From Linepithema humile (Eukaryota; Arthropoda; Insecta; Hymenoptera; Formicidae): a stretch of 64,000 nt of DNA. Location of the stretch: positions 25,990,532 to 26,054,531 of the forward strand of contig NC_090131.1 of NCBI RefSeq assembly GCF_040581485.1, given 5' to 3'. This document shows, piece after piece, positions 53,301 to 63,702 of the stretch (position 1 is its first letter; every line of letters starts with the position of its first letter). The notes under the pieces were generated by a model, which saw nothing but the letters and a program-made list of their open reading frames with translations, was not told the origin of the DNA and searched no databases. A program made the position numbers and the translations under genes.

Positions 53301-55494
53301 GCAAAGTTTTTCGTAAGGTGGCAGCTGACGCGCGAAGATTACCGCCAGTTTCTCGCTCGGATTTTTATTGGCAGCAATAGAAATGAGAGTTGGCAAGAGA
53401 AATTGATGTATGTGCCCCAGAATTGAACCTGCGTTCCACCTTGTTTTATTACTTCACGCGTTTCTCTGTATCATATCCCGCACCCTCGGCACTCCCCGTG
53501 TGTCGTATACTTCTCTCCTCTTTTATCTATTGAACACATCACCATGCTATAAGGGCACGATATGTTCGCCCGAGCGCGATAAACTGAAGAAACTCGCGCT
53601 GCGCACGTCCACTCCGATCGATCGGATTTACACTGGCCGTGGCTTAAGCGGAGAGTGGTCGACCCTCGTGTAATTTTCACCTTTAGCGCCCTTTGCTCGT
53701 AGCACCGGTAAATACCGGAAGCGTGAAGCTTTTTCTGTCGGAATATATCCGCGAGCAGTTATAATCTTAACGGTATAATCGCTCTATTATCAAACATTGT
53801 ATGTATCATGCTAGATCGGAGTGATATTTAACGGACACATAAATCTTGGCGTGAAAAAAAAATGTGGATAAGAGAAAATAAATGAAGAAAAGAACAACAT
53901 CTTTAAGAAACTTGAGTCTAAATTATCAAACAACAATTTTTGCTTTTCGAAGGAATTTAATTTTTAACAATCAAAAAATTCAAATATTTTGTAAAAGTTT
54001 TTGCTTGCAATAGGTATGATGCAATAAATGACGTTTAAGTTCGAAAAATAGAAAAAAAATCGCAAAACTGTGTCCTCTCTTAAATTCCTATCTCGCGCTA
54101 CTTCGGTATTATGGAAATATTTCATTTACAACATCAAAATGACATTTTCAGCGCCTTGTGCGGGAAAGCTTTTTGTTAGCATTTCGAGTTATACATATTT
54201 ACACTAAGCCATCCGCACGGCAGGCCATAAATTCATAATCACGGAAAACTCATGGCTACATTGTACTCGCAAATAGCTGTCCACGCGAGGCAATTCGCGC
54301 GTGGTTTCGGAAATACAGTGCCAACGCGAGAGGCATCGCCGCGAAAAGTCATGCCTCGTTAGAATGTGGAGCGTAGGAATGTGGAGCTTGTTTACACGCG
54401 CAGAAAACCACATAACTATGCAGTTATGTGTGCGACTTTATGTCCATGCACTTCCATGTGTTCTGTTTATCTGGCCGGCGGACACGGGATGCATTAATTT
54501 AGGTTGCTTGCGTATCTGCGACCAAACTACGCCGGGGATGCTACGTCCGGAAAAAGGCCGAGAACGAACGGCGAACATTTATCTCTTCCCAATACATTAA
54601 TGTTACAGCGGTAACCGATATCTGCAAAAATTAATTCCAGATATTGCCGAGGTTATACCCTCGGGTGAAAAACTTGATACATTTTTGCACATTTTTGATG
54701 TAACAAATCAGGCTATCGATGTATCTGCTGTTGTATTGCTGGGGAATTAAACTTTAACCTGAAGCTACTTCCAGGCAATTAATCGACGATGAAATTTAAA
54801 TAGCGAGAATGAAAAGGTGATTCAACTCGCTCTCAACAGTGAAAAGTTTCAAATCAACGTTGAATAACAAATTCCCCATCGCCGCTCCGGACAATCGCTT
54901 TCCTAATGAACGTCAATTTGTCGGAGCAACGTATTGGATCACGGCAAGTACGTATGTCATAATGTTATAGGACCATAATAATGCCGGTACGTGTTCCTAC
55001 GGCGGTAAATCAGATGAACGGCTGCGCGAACGCAAATACGTGCGATACATATTCACATGCTTTTAGCTTAGCATCTCGGTCCCTATGCAAATAAAGGCGA
55101 CGACTGCAGTATGTATATACACATGTATATACACATGTTAAGATGTAATAATGCAAATGCTTTTCAGATTATGTTATCTAGCGTTAATATTCTTCCCCCG
55201 GGACACATTTCCCTTTATTCTCGCCGTTTCCTCATCTTAAAAATGTTTATTTTCCAGTCATTAGTATTCTACTGCAGCACTACGATATATCTGTAACTTT
55301 TGCACAGCTACTTTGCTACGCCTCGTGAAAAATATTTACAGCGTGTTTATAAAATCTCTAAAAAAATAAAAAGCTAATATCTTAGAATAATTAATAAAGC
55401 AAAACACTTACCTGTTCAGTCTAATGGTACTCTTCGTCTCTCGCACCATCAACGCTCGTTCCCAAAAGTGCACAGCCTCGGGCAGAATGGTATT
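21199..55494 (-). CDS. LMLN: Leishmanolysin-like peptidase (invadolysin), M8 zinc metallopeptidase, N-terminus missing
   Basis: Join on the minus strand of 55412-55494, 29353-29464, 27611-27792, 26149-26352, 22939-23164, 22478-22671, 22269-22401, 21975-22134, 21733-21899, 21497-21616 and 21199-21354. All ten junctions keep phase and the sum is 578 codons plus TGA. The M8 zinc site HEILHALGF lies at about residues 155-163. The third zinc ligand is the His of THWEKRVFENEAM at about residue 262, and the Met 11 residues later fits the Met-turn. Downstream come MTGTHTQNP, LALMEDTGWY, a Cys-rich C-terminal region and a hydrophobic end that would suit a GPI anchor (inference). The Drosophila homologue is linked to cell migration, chromosome structure and lipid droplets. 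About 90-110 N-terminal residues (signal and propeptide) are absent compared with the usual family length. Intron sizes range from 75 bp to 25.9 kb. Confidence 0.95.
21497..21616 (-). CDS. LMLN: LMLN exon: VGNYTYTCYHAGQE...CPPCREIC
   Basis: The acceptor is ctcttttcgtag and the donor is TGCCAG|gtacga. It has exactly 40 codons in phase 0. NGWLHKGALICPPCREICQ matches the family's Cys-rich C-terminal segment. NYT is a possible glycosylation site. Confidence 0.95.
21733..21899 (-). CDS. LMLN: LMLN exon: PDKNFALEKYGPHSRCFDH
   Basis: The acceptor is cctccttttag and the donor is ATTATG|gtgagt. Two leading bases complete His, then 55 codons follow: PDKNFALEKYGPHSRCFDH, and then WGSGCYLYKCEAGKLHIM. 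Conserved cysteines point to an extracellular disulphide-bonded fold. Confidence 0.95.
21975..22134 (-). CDS. LMLN: LMLN exon: NFDSIPHVP...LADYCPYIQEF
   Basis: The acceptor is tctcgccgcag and the donor is AATCCGC|gtaagt. It has 53 codons plus one base. YYGGSVSLADYCPYIQEFTW is typical of the family's C-terminal domain; RGSHCLYEENNP follows and the split His codon is completed by the next exon. Confidence 0.95.
22269..22401 (-). CDS. LMLN: LMLN exon: HPFCNKVKQDPLQTECTDD
   Basis: The acceptor is taatgttttag and the donor is TACCAG|gtaaga. It has one leading base and 44 codons. The segment GKSIHPFCNKVKQDPLQTEC followed by TDDRSSVALCNLVKH belongs to the disulphide-rich domain after the catalytic part. 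Confidence 0.95.
22478..22671 (-). CDS. LMLN: LMLN exon: Met-turn NEAMTGTHTQNP and LALMEDTGWY
   Basis: The acceptor is gctgttttag and the donor is TTCTC|gtgagt. It has 64 codons plus two bases, beginning NEAMTGTHTQNPVYSRITLA and continuing with LMEDTGWYSANYSMA and ELGWGKNLGC. These are hallmark sequences of LMLN. NYS is a possible glycosylation site. Confidence 0.97.
22939..23164 (-). CDS. LMLN: LMLN exon: LQTHQWSE to third zinc ligand HWEKRVFE
   Basis: The acceptor is gtttcgggcag and the donor is TTCGAG|gtgcgt. There is one leading base and then 75 codons. After LQTHQWSENTIKTVVRPRW come TPRVRAEVQAHFNCSQLEG and finally THWEKRVFE. The His of HWEK is taken as the third zinc ligand because Met of the next exon follows it by exactly 11 residues, as in leishmanolysin. 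NCS is a possible N-glycosylation site. Confidence 0.96.
23293..23326. repeat. CT microsatellite
   Basis: A (TC)n run with one ttt interruption, inside an LMLN intron 130 bp from the exon that carries the third zinc ligand. Confidence 0.9.
24167..24188. repeat. Perfect 22-bp palindrome
   Basis: attcacaacaa is followed directly by its exact complement. It could be a dimer-binding site or chance; it lies in an LMLN intron with no nearby gene start. Confidence 0.9.
26149..26352 (-). CDS. LMLN: LMLN exon: zinc-binding HEILHALGF
   Basis: The acceptor is attgcttccag and the donor is CGAGAA|gtacgt. It opens by completing Arg (RPIAGHANLCPG) and carries the catalytic HExxH motif with the downstream GF of M8 enzymes, then FYRDENGEPRTPR. 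Two His and the Glu of the active site are intact. It ends in phase 2; the next exon supplies the G of a Lys codon. Confidence 0.97.
27611..27792 (-). CDS. LMLN: LMLN exon: FVFYVSA...AYAAHCQQEAALD region
   Basis: The acceptor is cgtgtctatag and the donor is GGATCG|gtaagt. It has 60 codons plus two bases. VCRTCNATGHNCG continues the previous exon, followed by GADFVFYVSAMQTERCHKG and LTVAYAAHCQQEAALD, a strongly conserved block just before the zinc site. Confidence 0.96.
29353..29464 (-). CDS. LMLN: LMLN exon: Cys-rich segment with MCGEVVVPEDHLD
   Basis: The acceptor is gcttacag and the donor is CTTGAC|gtaagt. There is one leading base and then 37 codons ending in phase 0: KCESSQVFVKDHHTHCIDTC followed by RSVTMCGEVVVPEDHLD. 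The cysteines and the CGEV(V/T)VPE(D/E)HL stretch are characteristic of animal LMLN proteins. Confidence 0.95.
30519..30622 (+). CDS. Possible nested exon or short ORF, unknown
   Basis: An ATG opens 34 codons (MLLRNISKELKQPSQDNDLP and STPDDIDPRVYTFI) up to a donor-like ATAAG|gtaaaa. Without splicing the frame stops at the TAA overlapping the donor, giving 35 residues. The sequence lies inside the giant LMLN intron on the opposite strand. A longer frame in another register (30485-30799) overlaps it. No family was recognised; chance is likely enough that this is only a candidate. Confidence 0.22.
31461..33400 (-). CDS. Possible nested two-exon gene fragment, unknown
   Basis: Exon 33287-33400 follows the acceptor acgactttag and ends at a strong donor (CCCGG|gtaagt). 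It reads EPKGWVGGGGIPVPNELLVM and then QKACHCNKSVLRALRVP. Exon 31461-31582 follows the acceptor gttacatcag. It completes the split Gly in phase and continues SFTRNKNLPDDQMSVSGDSD and LEFLGGKLLNLMQINSAGT to TGA. Both exons are GC-richer than their surroundings. The first needs an upstream exon ending in phase 1, which was not identified. No family was recognised. Frames this short are often open by chance in GC-rich DNA. Confidence 0.25.
31691..31734. repeat. Tandem duplication, 2 x 22 bp
   Basis: The unit gcgtagcgacgggttgaaaa plus tc is repeated directly with one mismatch (g to a). It lies in the giant intron. Confidence 0.9.
36307..36350. repeat. Alternating CA/CG/TG microsatellite
   Basis: A (CA)n run passes into (CG)n, then acatgtgtgtatatat. 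Alternating purine-pyrimidine sequence of this kind can adopt Z-form in vitro; no function is implied. Confidence 0.85.
41111..41436. repeat. Tandem direct duplication, 2 x about 161 bp
   Basis: The two copies start at 41111 and 41272 and share long blocks, such as gattatagtctcgcgt preceded by a related stretch, then gttgatccgtaaaat and aaataatgtttgata-tagataatca. They are diverged, with several substitutions and small indels. No coding frame is shared by the copies. Confidence 0.85.
42265..42463 (+). CDS. Possible Ser/Gly/Val-rich exon, unknown
   Basis: After a long poly-pyrimidine run and the acceptor tttctaaag, the plus strand reads 65 codons to TAA: APSQQARSSSSSGGSGGG, PVVVVSPRPTKDPKRKEVKD and EKGGGC..., ending PSVHR. 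A stop sits directly before the acceptor, so a spliced origin would be required. It could be the last exon of a nested plus-strand gene. The composition is disordered and low in complexity, which makes an open frame likely by chance. No upstream partner was recognised. Confidence 0.25.
49180..49660. other. GC-rich island in the LMLN intron
   Basis: The composition changes sharply to GC-rich with many CpG. Both strands have stop-free stretches of about 55-65 codons (for example plus strand from about 49,280 to the TGA near 49,480), but none has an ATG, splice borders or family features that convince. It could be a regulatory island or a decayed coding segment. Confidence 0.4.
49692..49888. repeat. 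Dispersed direct repeat, two copies 137 bp apart
   Basis: The stretch attaattacggtcttgcacgg begins at 49692 and again at 49829, with related sequence continuing (gctaa-tg-agc, then atatatat and gcgcg) for about 60 bases in each copy. Confidence 0.8.
52916..52985. repeat. Tandem duplication, 2 x 35 bp, near-perfect
   Basis: The 35-base unit begins tataaatatacgcgtaagcc and ends tctaccacga. The second copy follows directly and differs at one base near its end. Confidence 0.92.
55412..55494 (-). CDS. LMLN: LMLN exon: N-terminal part of the catalytic region
   Basis: This is the most upstream exon found. The minus-strand acceptor is cgatttcag and the donor is AACAG|gtaagt. It reads NTILPEAVHFWERALMVRE and then TKSTIRLN, and its last two bases join G of the next exon to form Arg (LNRKCESS). 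The WERALMVRE stretch is a conserved family feature. It starts in phase 0, so an upstream exon must end in phase 0; none was found up to 64,000. Confidence 0.93.
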
Positions 55495-58485
55495 CTGAAA
55501 TCGAACAACAGATAAATTTTAAATTCAGCACGAGAATATTAGTCTACGCGCATATATACAAGACACACGTTGCGCATCTGGTGGGCGAAATAATGCGCGA
55601 CGCATTAATCGGAGACAAAAGCGCGCGTACGTAAACGAATTATGTAACGTGCAGCCGGGATTAATTCAAAGCGTCTTCACTCGAAAGATGCATGGCGACG
55701 AGAAAAAAGATCCAGCGGTATGCTTTACAAGGAATATTATCGCAAACCGTGTTACCGGCATGTAAGCAAACGAGGGTAAAAGAGCCATACATTACGCAAC
55801 ATTCTGTATTTACTGTATTTCACTCCCTGTCGACGAAACGCGTTCTGCCAAGCAAGACGCGGAAACATGACGCGGACGAAATCGTGTAGAGCGAGCGAGC
55901 GGAATGGACGGTGAAAAACACCGAAAGAATGAAATAATGCAAGCTCGACAGATGGAAAAAGCGCTCCGGTCTGGTTTTATGAAGTTTCGCCGACGTGTAA
56001 CAACAAAATTACGCCCTTCTATAATGCAGCGCAATCGCGGTCTTGCGAGGATGCAACGGGCTTTTTGGGGTTAATTCCGGCTGGCGGTGCGGATTGTGTG
56101 CGATTTTTAATTCTTGCGCCCGCCGTACAATTCATGTCGGACGTAAAAAAGTCTAACGTCGATCCCAGAGGAAACGTCCCTTTGTCCCGCGCATTTATCA
56201 TGATTATGCATGCTGAGTAATCGCAGTTCTCCACGTTGAATAGAATATCCGATGGAATTATCATAACGCCATTGCGAAATCTTCTCTCGCGGGAGAGATA
56301 TTTTTCCGCGTAAAGTATGAAAGATTAATAGAATGTTAATAAAATCTGGACAATGCGTGGCGTATAAAGGAATTCTAACGTAAAGTCGACGAATATGCGA
56401 CTTCGCACAAACGAAATAATTTCGCCTCGTTGGATGTGTGAATAGACACCTGGTGCGCTTTTATCGTAAAGTTTTCATTCCTCCAATATAATTTTTGCGA
56501 GATAATAAAAAGAAAACGAAGCAGAAAGACAGAAGAATTCTCCGAGCGCAGATAGGAGACTAAGAAGAGGTAGGGAAAAGTCGCCTTGCATAATGTACCT
56601 TAAAATAATTATGAATGTCTGCGGCCGACAAATCCCAGATGTTCTTCCTTGTACTTTTTTTTCAACAGTACGAGATATAATTTCGTATCTCTCGGTGAGA
56701 CAATAAATATCTTCAAGAAACCCAATTTTGAATTAACAACAATCTCCAAATAATCTATAATATATATGTTCAAAATATTACAAATTTTCGAGATATTCGA
56801 CGAAGATTACATTTGTGCAATTTAGCAATTTTAATAATTTGTAACGATTTCAACAATTTTCTTACTGCCTTTAAGCTGTAGAATATTCGGGATTAATAAT
56901 ACTCCAGATATTTAAAACTACAAAATGGTCTTATGACGCATTATTATCGTCTTTACATAGTTGCGAATTCTTTCATGAGAATAATGAACGCGAAATGTGC
57001 ACTTTTCGTGTACCATTGGAAAGACCGACACAGTAAACGCAATGCTTCTCTTCTTTCTCGTGTTTCTTTTTTATTCCGCCAGACATGCTGAAGAAACGGG
57101 GAAAAAAAGAAATGATGCGCATTACTTTCGTCTGCCTTAAACTAACGCTCATTACCGTCTAAAAGTGTGCGATTGAAGTAACGGCACGCGCGGAGAAAGA
57201 GAACTTTTACGTCCGAACGGACGCACGTCATTAATATCGGCCTAGTGGCGAGTTCCTGATAATTAAAACGGAAACGAATGGAACCTCGAACGTGCAACCG
57301 CTCGATTTTCTTTGTCTGCAATTATTTTTCGCTGATTGCATCGTGGAAGGAGACGGCCGTTAACAGCCTCGCGCGCTTCCATTACATTTTCTTCGTATTT
57401 ACCGGTATTCAGAGAGAAAAAAAAACTGTCGCGTTGCCAGGAAATTATGGTACGCGCCCGATATTCTATCTGTAATAATAATACAAGACCATTTCGGAAA
57501 ATGACGCGGTGGTTCGATTTCGGTGATCCGATCTTTTAATATAAATATACTTTAACAGTTATTCAATATGATAGTTAAAACAAACATCATCAGAAAAAAA
57601 TTTTAAATAAAACTTGCAAAATGGAACGTCGAGATAGACGCGTCAATATGTCTGAAAATAAATACAGAATAAAATACATATCTAGAATTCTGTTAACACA
57701 CGTCATATGCAACATAGTTTTTAAATCACACCGATATCATGGTGATGATATTTTATTATATAAAATATTGAAATCTATTTTTCTGATGTTGTTTACTGTA
57801 AATATTGGATTCAATTTTAATATAGATATTGTTAATAAAAGTCCATTAAACTTCGTCAAAATGAATCCTTATATTTTTTCCAAATATAAAAAAATTATAT
57901 CTTTTTAGTGTCTTTTTAAAAATTTATCATCCATTTAATAAAGAGACAAGAAAAATAATTATTTAATTAGTTGTAATTATTTATAAGTTCTTCATTTTTA
58001 TATTATCGATCGTTAAAAGAATTGTATTACAATATGCTATTCGGTGGGGCTAATTTTATGGAAAAGTAAAGTTATCTTCTTTTACATTAATTCCCTTCGC
58101 GACGGTTAAATATAATTTTACGATAAATTCAACATTTAACTGGATGCTGTATTTGTCACGATGTCATGTCGGAGAAATTCTGCCGCTATATTTAAACAAT
58201 GACAAGTAGCGAACGTACGGAGCAATGGAATTGTACCGAGCGGTAAAATTGTTCGCGACGGTAACTTATTTAAGGAAAAAGCGGCCATGGTTGACCGCAA
58301 GAACGCGGAAAGGGTGGAATACAAAATTGGTAGCGGACAGGTACAGGGGCCAATGTTTGGAGGCATTTTGCGCCTCGTTACGCTCGATTTCCGCGATGAA
58401 TAAATCGATACGCGAGCGCCGTATAAAATGTAAGAGAGGAAAACTGACCGTGGTCGGTGGCATCGCTATTTTTTTTATATTTTTT

Positions 58486-58514
58486 CTCTCTCTCTCTCTC
58501 TCTTCCTCTCTTTT
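58486..58514. repeat. CT microsatellite
   Basis: A (CT)n run interrupted near its end by tcttcctctct; it lies within the region upstream of the LMLN exons found. Confidence 0.85.
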
Positions 58515-61500
58515 TTTGCAATGCGTCCTCACGGCACGGTTGCAGTTGCGGCTGCAGCGCGCAACGAGAAGAGGTAGCATGCAAGATGAAAAGAGGGATG
58601 CGCGACAACTGGCCGATTATTGTTGACAGAGACGACACGCGGATGCTCTCGCAAAATTATTCACGAACCGTCGCGCGAGGCCGAATTCAATTTGGTCCTG
58701 CGTCAACGCTTACTAAAAAAAAAAAATTCAGAGAGACGAAATGAGAACGGCATAGAGAACGTACGCTAAAAGAGCTGCGGAGGATGAGAGATCTGACAGA
58801 GGCCTGGTCCCTCTCTTGATTTTTCAACAGATCCACCGGATTGCACAGCCATGCCGGTGGACGGTAGCACTCCGGTCTCCAAATACGACCTATTTAACGT
58901 ATGCGAACCGCCGCCAGCCGGTTCCATCGTAGAAATGCGGACGATTAATTCGGCCTCCTGGATTTTATTTCGCGAATGCCGCACGTGCCCGGCTATTTCG
59001 GAAAAACACGATTCTAAAAATGCAAACTTGGTTAATGACAATGATAATTATTAGCCGGCTCGCGACGTCCGTGCCCGGCTTGTTCATTTTTCGGAACGTT
59101 GTTTAAAATTTTATGCGCGTTGCAACGTTGCGGTTGCATCCGAAAAATTCCACGTGCGCGGTTTTCGCCGGTAATAGCGAGGCGGAAGGGGTATTCTTAA
59201 CCGAGTGCATCAACAGATTGAAGCGGAAAGGAAAATAATCCGCGCAGAGAATCATCCGTGCGTCTTCTCCGAAATCACTTGCGAGATTTTTATCCGTTAC
59301 GATGAGATTCTCTGCGAGTAACGCGAATAAACACGGCAAGATACACCTGTCAAAATTCCTGCACTATCGTCCCACGGACAGTAACGTATAAAACGCAATA
59401 TTATTTTATCCCTTGAAATACGCGGTGATGTCTATCAAAATTCTATCGTCACTCGACGCCACCAATCTGTGAAATATTCCGCAGCCGCGCGGCTAAAAAT
59501 TCCAACAGTGTTTCGTCGGATACACAGCACGGTCCATAAAGCACGGATCGATATTAGAGAGATTTCTTGTTTATAAACGCGGCGTGATTTAACCAGCAAA
59601 AAATTGAAACAAACATTCGAAGTTGACGTTAGTTTCCAATTGCAGTTTCAATTTTAACGGAAACCGGATAGAAAAAAGCCTCGACAATTTTATGCTCAAA
59701 ATTCTGCCCGCGATCGATGACGCTCTTTGTCTTAAAAGTTCATTAGTGAAAGTCGACGCCCCCGACTCGAAATTCCTTCCTTCCTGCTAACGATACCCGC
59801 ACTTTTCCGGCCATTGTGTATAGTACACGCGGCGGGAACCATGTTATAAGTTTCAACGAATTAATTCTCCGGTGGGAAAAGCGCCGCAGCGGCGACGGCG
59901 GAGGCGGCGGGTCCAATTTTTCTTACGACCAGGCATGAATTTCAGCGCGCACTGTCCATTACGCCGTGCCCTTTATCCTCGTTAACCGGCGCTCCCTCTC
60001 TCCGCAGTGCCTCTCCATGTCCCGTCGAGCGTTCCTCACGTCCGCGCGACGGGATGCCGGGCGTCCCTGCCCTCCGCATTCTACTGCGCACGTCTACCAG
60101 CCTCCGCGTTGCGTTTATCACCCCACACAGAAGGGGCGACGTTTCGCCTTTATCACAATATTGCGTAAACTCCCGCGGCCTTATCAGTTGCCCGCCTTTT
60201 CCGCCGTCAGGCAAGAGTGAGTAGCTTCCTGCTATGAGGAGTGCTATCTGCGCGCGTAAAGTCGCACTATGACGAGCGATAAAACGAGGATACGACGATA
60301 TTAAGCGCGGCGTTTCGCGCAAGCATCCTCGCGAGATCAACGGCATTTTGTCGATTGAAATTATTGAAGAGCGAATATGCTTAGGGGGGATGCTTTGACG
60401 TCTCCTTTAATCTTATTCTAGCTGAAAGTAAGGGACTAGAAAAGCTGTCACATTTATTCTGCTCGAGCAGAGAAATTTACCGCAATATGACATAGTAACA
60501 ATGGTTATTTTTTTTCGCAATATATTGTAATTAATATATATTGTGCCTCTTAATACATCGATAAAGTTATTATACATGGTATGTTAACATATTTTTGATA
60601 TATCAGAAAAAGTTTTAGTCTATTACATCGCGATAATATTAAATTTTATCGAATTTAAAAATTACGCTAATTAAAAAGTATCATCTTTTACCAATATATG
60701 TCAGTATAAATTACTGCTGGACGAAAATAGACGACGAATGGAAAATAGACGACATTTTTTTATGCCAGATAGATTCATATAATACGCAAATATAAAGAAA
60801 AACTTCCTACGCACCGCCTACATGCTGCATCCTTTCATAAAAAGTTCCAACTTGGTTGATATCTCCAACGAGAAACGAAATAAAACGCTATGAAGAATCC
60901 TCGACGTTTCTCAAAGAATCTGGATATCTCAGAAAAATATCTTATTATATTAGTATTATGAGAAAATATCTCTCTGAATGGGTAATAAAATTCCGCAAGT
61001 AAAATTCAACAAATTTCACATGATTTACTCTTCTGATTTAATTTATTGGCACCGCTATGCAATCAACTGGGAACAACATTTGAATTGAATAACAAGCTCT
61101 TCTATTTCCGAGCCACCCATTTCTTATATAGTACAGCGATCAAATTTCGATCAATACCGAAAAACATAATATATGTATATGTATATACATGTCGAATTCC
61201 TATCACGTTGCATTATTCATTGAACTGATAGCATCATTATGCCACAAGGAAAATATCGTACAAAATCAGTGATATAAAATTTTGGAACTGAAATATTCAC
61301 AAATTATAGTTAACCAAATTAGAATTATACGCAAAATTATATGCCGTAATCAATCCAATTCTCTCAAGTATAATAAAATTAATTATGTTTGTCATTTTTT
61401 TAGCGCCGCGACTACAGTTCTCACTCCTTACGGCAAAAATAAGTTCGCTTTTATCGTAACGAAATCATATTATGCATTTCTCTGCAAATTCCTAGTGTTG

Positions 61501-61684
61501 TTAATTAATAAACAGAATATTCCACTTCTCTTACTATCCTACCTCTTTCCTTCGCCCCCGTGTGAGTTAGTAGCAACTCCATTTTGGCGCTTCTACGTAC
61601 TACGTCGTCGAGGCAATCAAAGTAGCCGTTCGTATTGGGACACCCAGTGACAGCTCTCAGGATAGACTCCCGGGTTATACGGGG

Positions 61685-62275
61685 ACAGGTCAAAGTTTGA
61701 TGTTACGTCGTTGATGAAGTAATTCCTTTCGCGTCATGTTCGCAAGCGTATCTGCGTGCGAGCAATCAAGCGGCAAGTTTCCAGCATAACCACACTGCCG
61801 CTAAACATCGACCCTCGTCGGCAACACTGTTTAGAAGTGTGCGGGAGTTCACAGTTGACCGCATTAAACTTCTGCGGTTAAGATTTCTCACTGCGATAAA
61901 TATTCTTTATAGCCCGCGAGTCGACAATTCCTATGATTCGTATTCACATCGTGCATTTTGGCACCGAATGAATGCGCAGAAACTCGTTCTCGAGTCGATA
62001 GTCGCGTTTTTGTTCTCAAAAACGCGACTTTTTGCTATTTAGAATGTTATTTATATATGTGTTTTCATGTCCGAAAACTCATTAAAGTGATAAACTTTGA
62101 TCCTGGCGTAGAAAACACGATATCGACGAAGATTCTCTCGCTAATAGATTAATTGGTCTGACAACTGTATTGGGGATGTATCTGCGTGTCGTGCAATCAA
62201 GTGACATGTCGGCGACATAACCACGCGGCAAACGTTAACAGTTACGCGCCCCTTTCAAGGGGACCTGTTTAGGGC
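61685..62275. repeat. Diverged direct duplication, units about 400 bp apart
   Basis: The core gtatctgcgtg..gagcaatcaag..gcataaccac near 61,747 recurs near 62,178 as gtatctgcgtg..gtgcaatcaag..acataaccacgcgg. Each is preceded by a related aa(a/c)tttgat...cg-cgaag stretch and followed by ctgtttag. The copies carry many substitutions. Both lie on the plus strand in the same direction. Confidence 0.65.
62000..62029. repeat. Perfect 13-bp stem hairpin
   Basis: agtcgcgtttttg and its exact complement flank a four-base loop (ttct). It lies between the two duplicated blocks of the surrounding repeat. It could form a stem in RNA or cruciform DNA; no gene was assigned. Confidence 0.85.
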
Positions 62276-63066
62276 GGCGATCTTGCAGGCTCGTTGAGGG
62301 TGGACACCAGATATCGCGGCCGGTCTTGCTTTATCGAGCTTCGTACAGCTAGTTAGACGTCAGTATTAAATGCAAATGCCAGGCGCCCATTTAAATTTTA
62401 GATGCAATTAGATTCATTTACTCTCTGGGGGCCGGCAATTATTCGACTTACCGCGCAAAGTCGGGAGGGACGAGGAGAGAATCGTATCGCGGTGAAAATT
62501 TTCTGAATAAATCAAGCGCCGAGAGATGCACGAATCCCACAGCTGACCTCGCGCGCGCGCTCGCTGTTTCCACTTGGGCCTGCGGGCGCAAACGGCCGCG
62601 GCATGCTCCTCGCGATTTACGATCTCGATAACTAGCGTTTTATTCATGGAGAGAGCGCCCGCTGCCTTTCTGGTGACTAAGTAGCGGCCGGCGCGAAAGA
62701 AAATAACATATGTCAGAAGACAGATTGCTCTGACCCGCCATCACCAGCAATTGGTGTGAATGCGGATTCGGCCGGGGAATGCAAACGTGAAAAAGACATT
62801 AATTAAGTTGCGGAAAGTTTTAAATGCGTTAGAATCAGAGATTACTAACGTAAGCGTCTAATTGAAAATATAATTGCAAAAATATGGAATGCAAATATAT
62901 GACCTTTTATTCGGCGAAATAAACTCGCGTGGAATCATTTATTTGTACTTATTGCTGGCAATTATATTTTCATAATAATGTGACTATAACATTGCCGTAG
63001 AATTTAGTTTGTAGGAAATATTCACACACGTATGACAAATACTTGAATTTAACGGAGATATTGCGG

Positions 63067-63069
<3 letters not shown>

Positions 63070-63101
<32 letters not shown>

Positions 63102-63106
63102 GAGAG
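63070..63106. repeat. GA microsatellite
   Basis: A (GA)n run of about 14 units, then tgagagag. Confidence 0.9.
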
Positions 63107-63702
63107 TCAGTATATTATTACAACTCTCCGGTTGGAGTTCCGAACGTCACATCGTGACAGTCTGCAACCGCACATCATTAAACACATGCGAGGTATTAAG
63201 ATCTGGTTTCCCTCAACCACCGATAGCTGTCCTAAGTTTTAACAGCATCATTTGTCTATCCAAGTTCTCCCGCGTACAAATTTACATGGATTAATAAACC
63301 TCGTGTGCGCGAACTTTAAGCCGTGTATCATCCCATCGCGCTAAACCTGCAGATTTAAATCACTGTACAGCGCAAATACTTCTTACAAATATAGCACACT
63401 ACTTATTCGTTATTTTAAAAAATAACATCTAGAACAATCGGATATTGCATTTTACATGAGAAATTACCCGATTTCTCGTGTATGTATATATCGTGATCCT
63501 CTTAATAGTATCAGCTATCAAGACGGTAAAGAGCTTTCAAGAAGAGCACGACTGCTCGCCTTTGCGAAAACGGCTTTTCTTCCATGATATCGAAAATTGT
63601 ATTTTACGAGAAGAGCCTGCGGCGCAGGAATAAGAAAGCAAACGCGACCGATAGTCTCCTCAAAGAGGATATTGGTAAATATCAATTTACAAAATAAATA
63701 TA

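Larger units (their letters stand above)
29465..55411 (-). other. LMLN: Giant LMLN intron, 25.9 kb
   Basis: The intron lies between the donor of the 55.4 kb exon and the acceptor catgcttacag at 29465. The join is secured by the completed Arg codon and continuous family sequence on both sides. Within it are candidate nested exons at 30.5, 31.5/33.3 and 42.3 kb, tandem duplications at 41.1, 49.7 and 52.9 kb, GC-rich islands at about 39.0-39.5, 49.2-49.7 and 52.1-52.5 kb, and several microsatellites. No sure second gene was recognised. Confidence 0.85.

Noticed and set aside
57621..57908. 95-codon AT-rich ATG frame with hydrophobic stretches
   Set aside because: It looks receptor-like at a glance, but Lys/Ile/Phe/Asn richness follows from AT content and no motif was found.
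59942..60346. 134-codon minus-strand open frame
   Set aside because: It lies in a GC-rich island where stops are rare, has Arg-rich content with no domain, and is also open on the opposite strand.
62452..62647. ATG frame ending at a strong donor, considered as the LMLN first exon
   Set aside because: It has no signal peptide, its phase (1) does not fit the exon at 55494 directly, and the conserved propeptide segment is absent.
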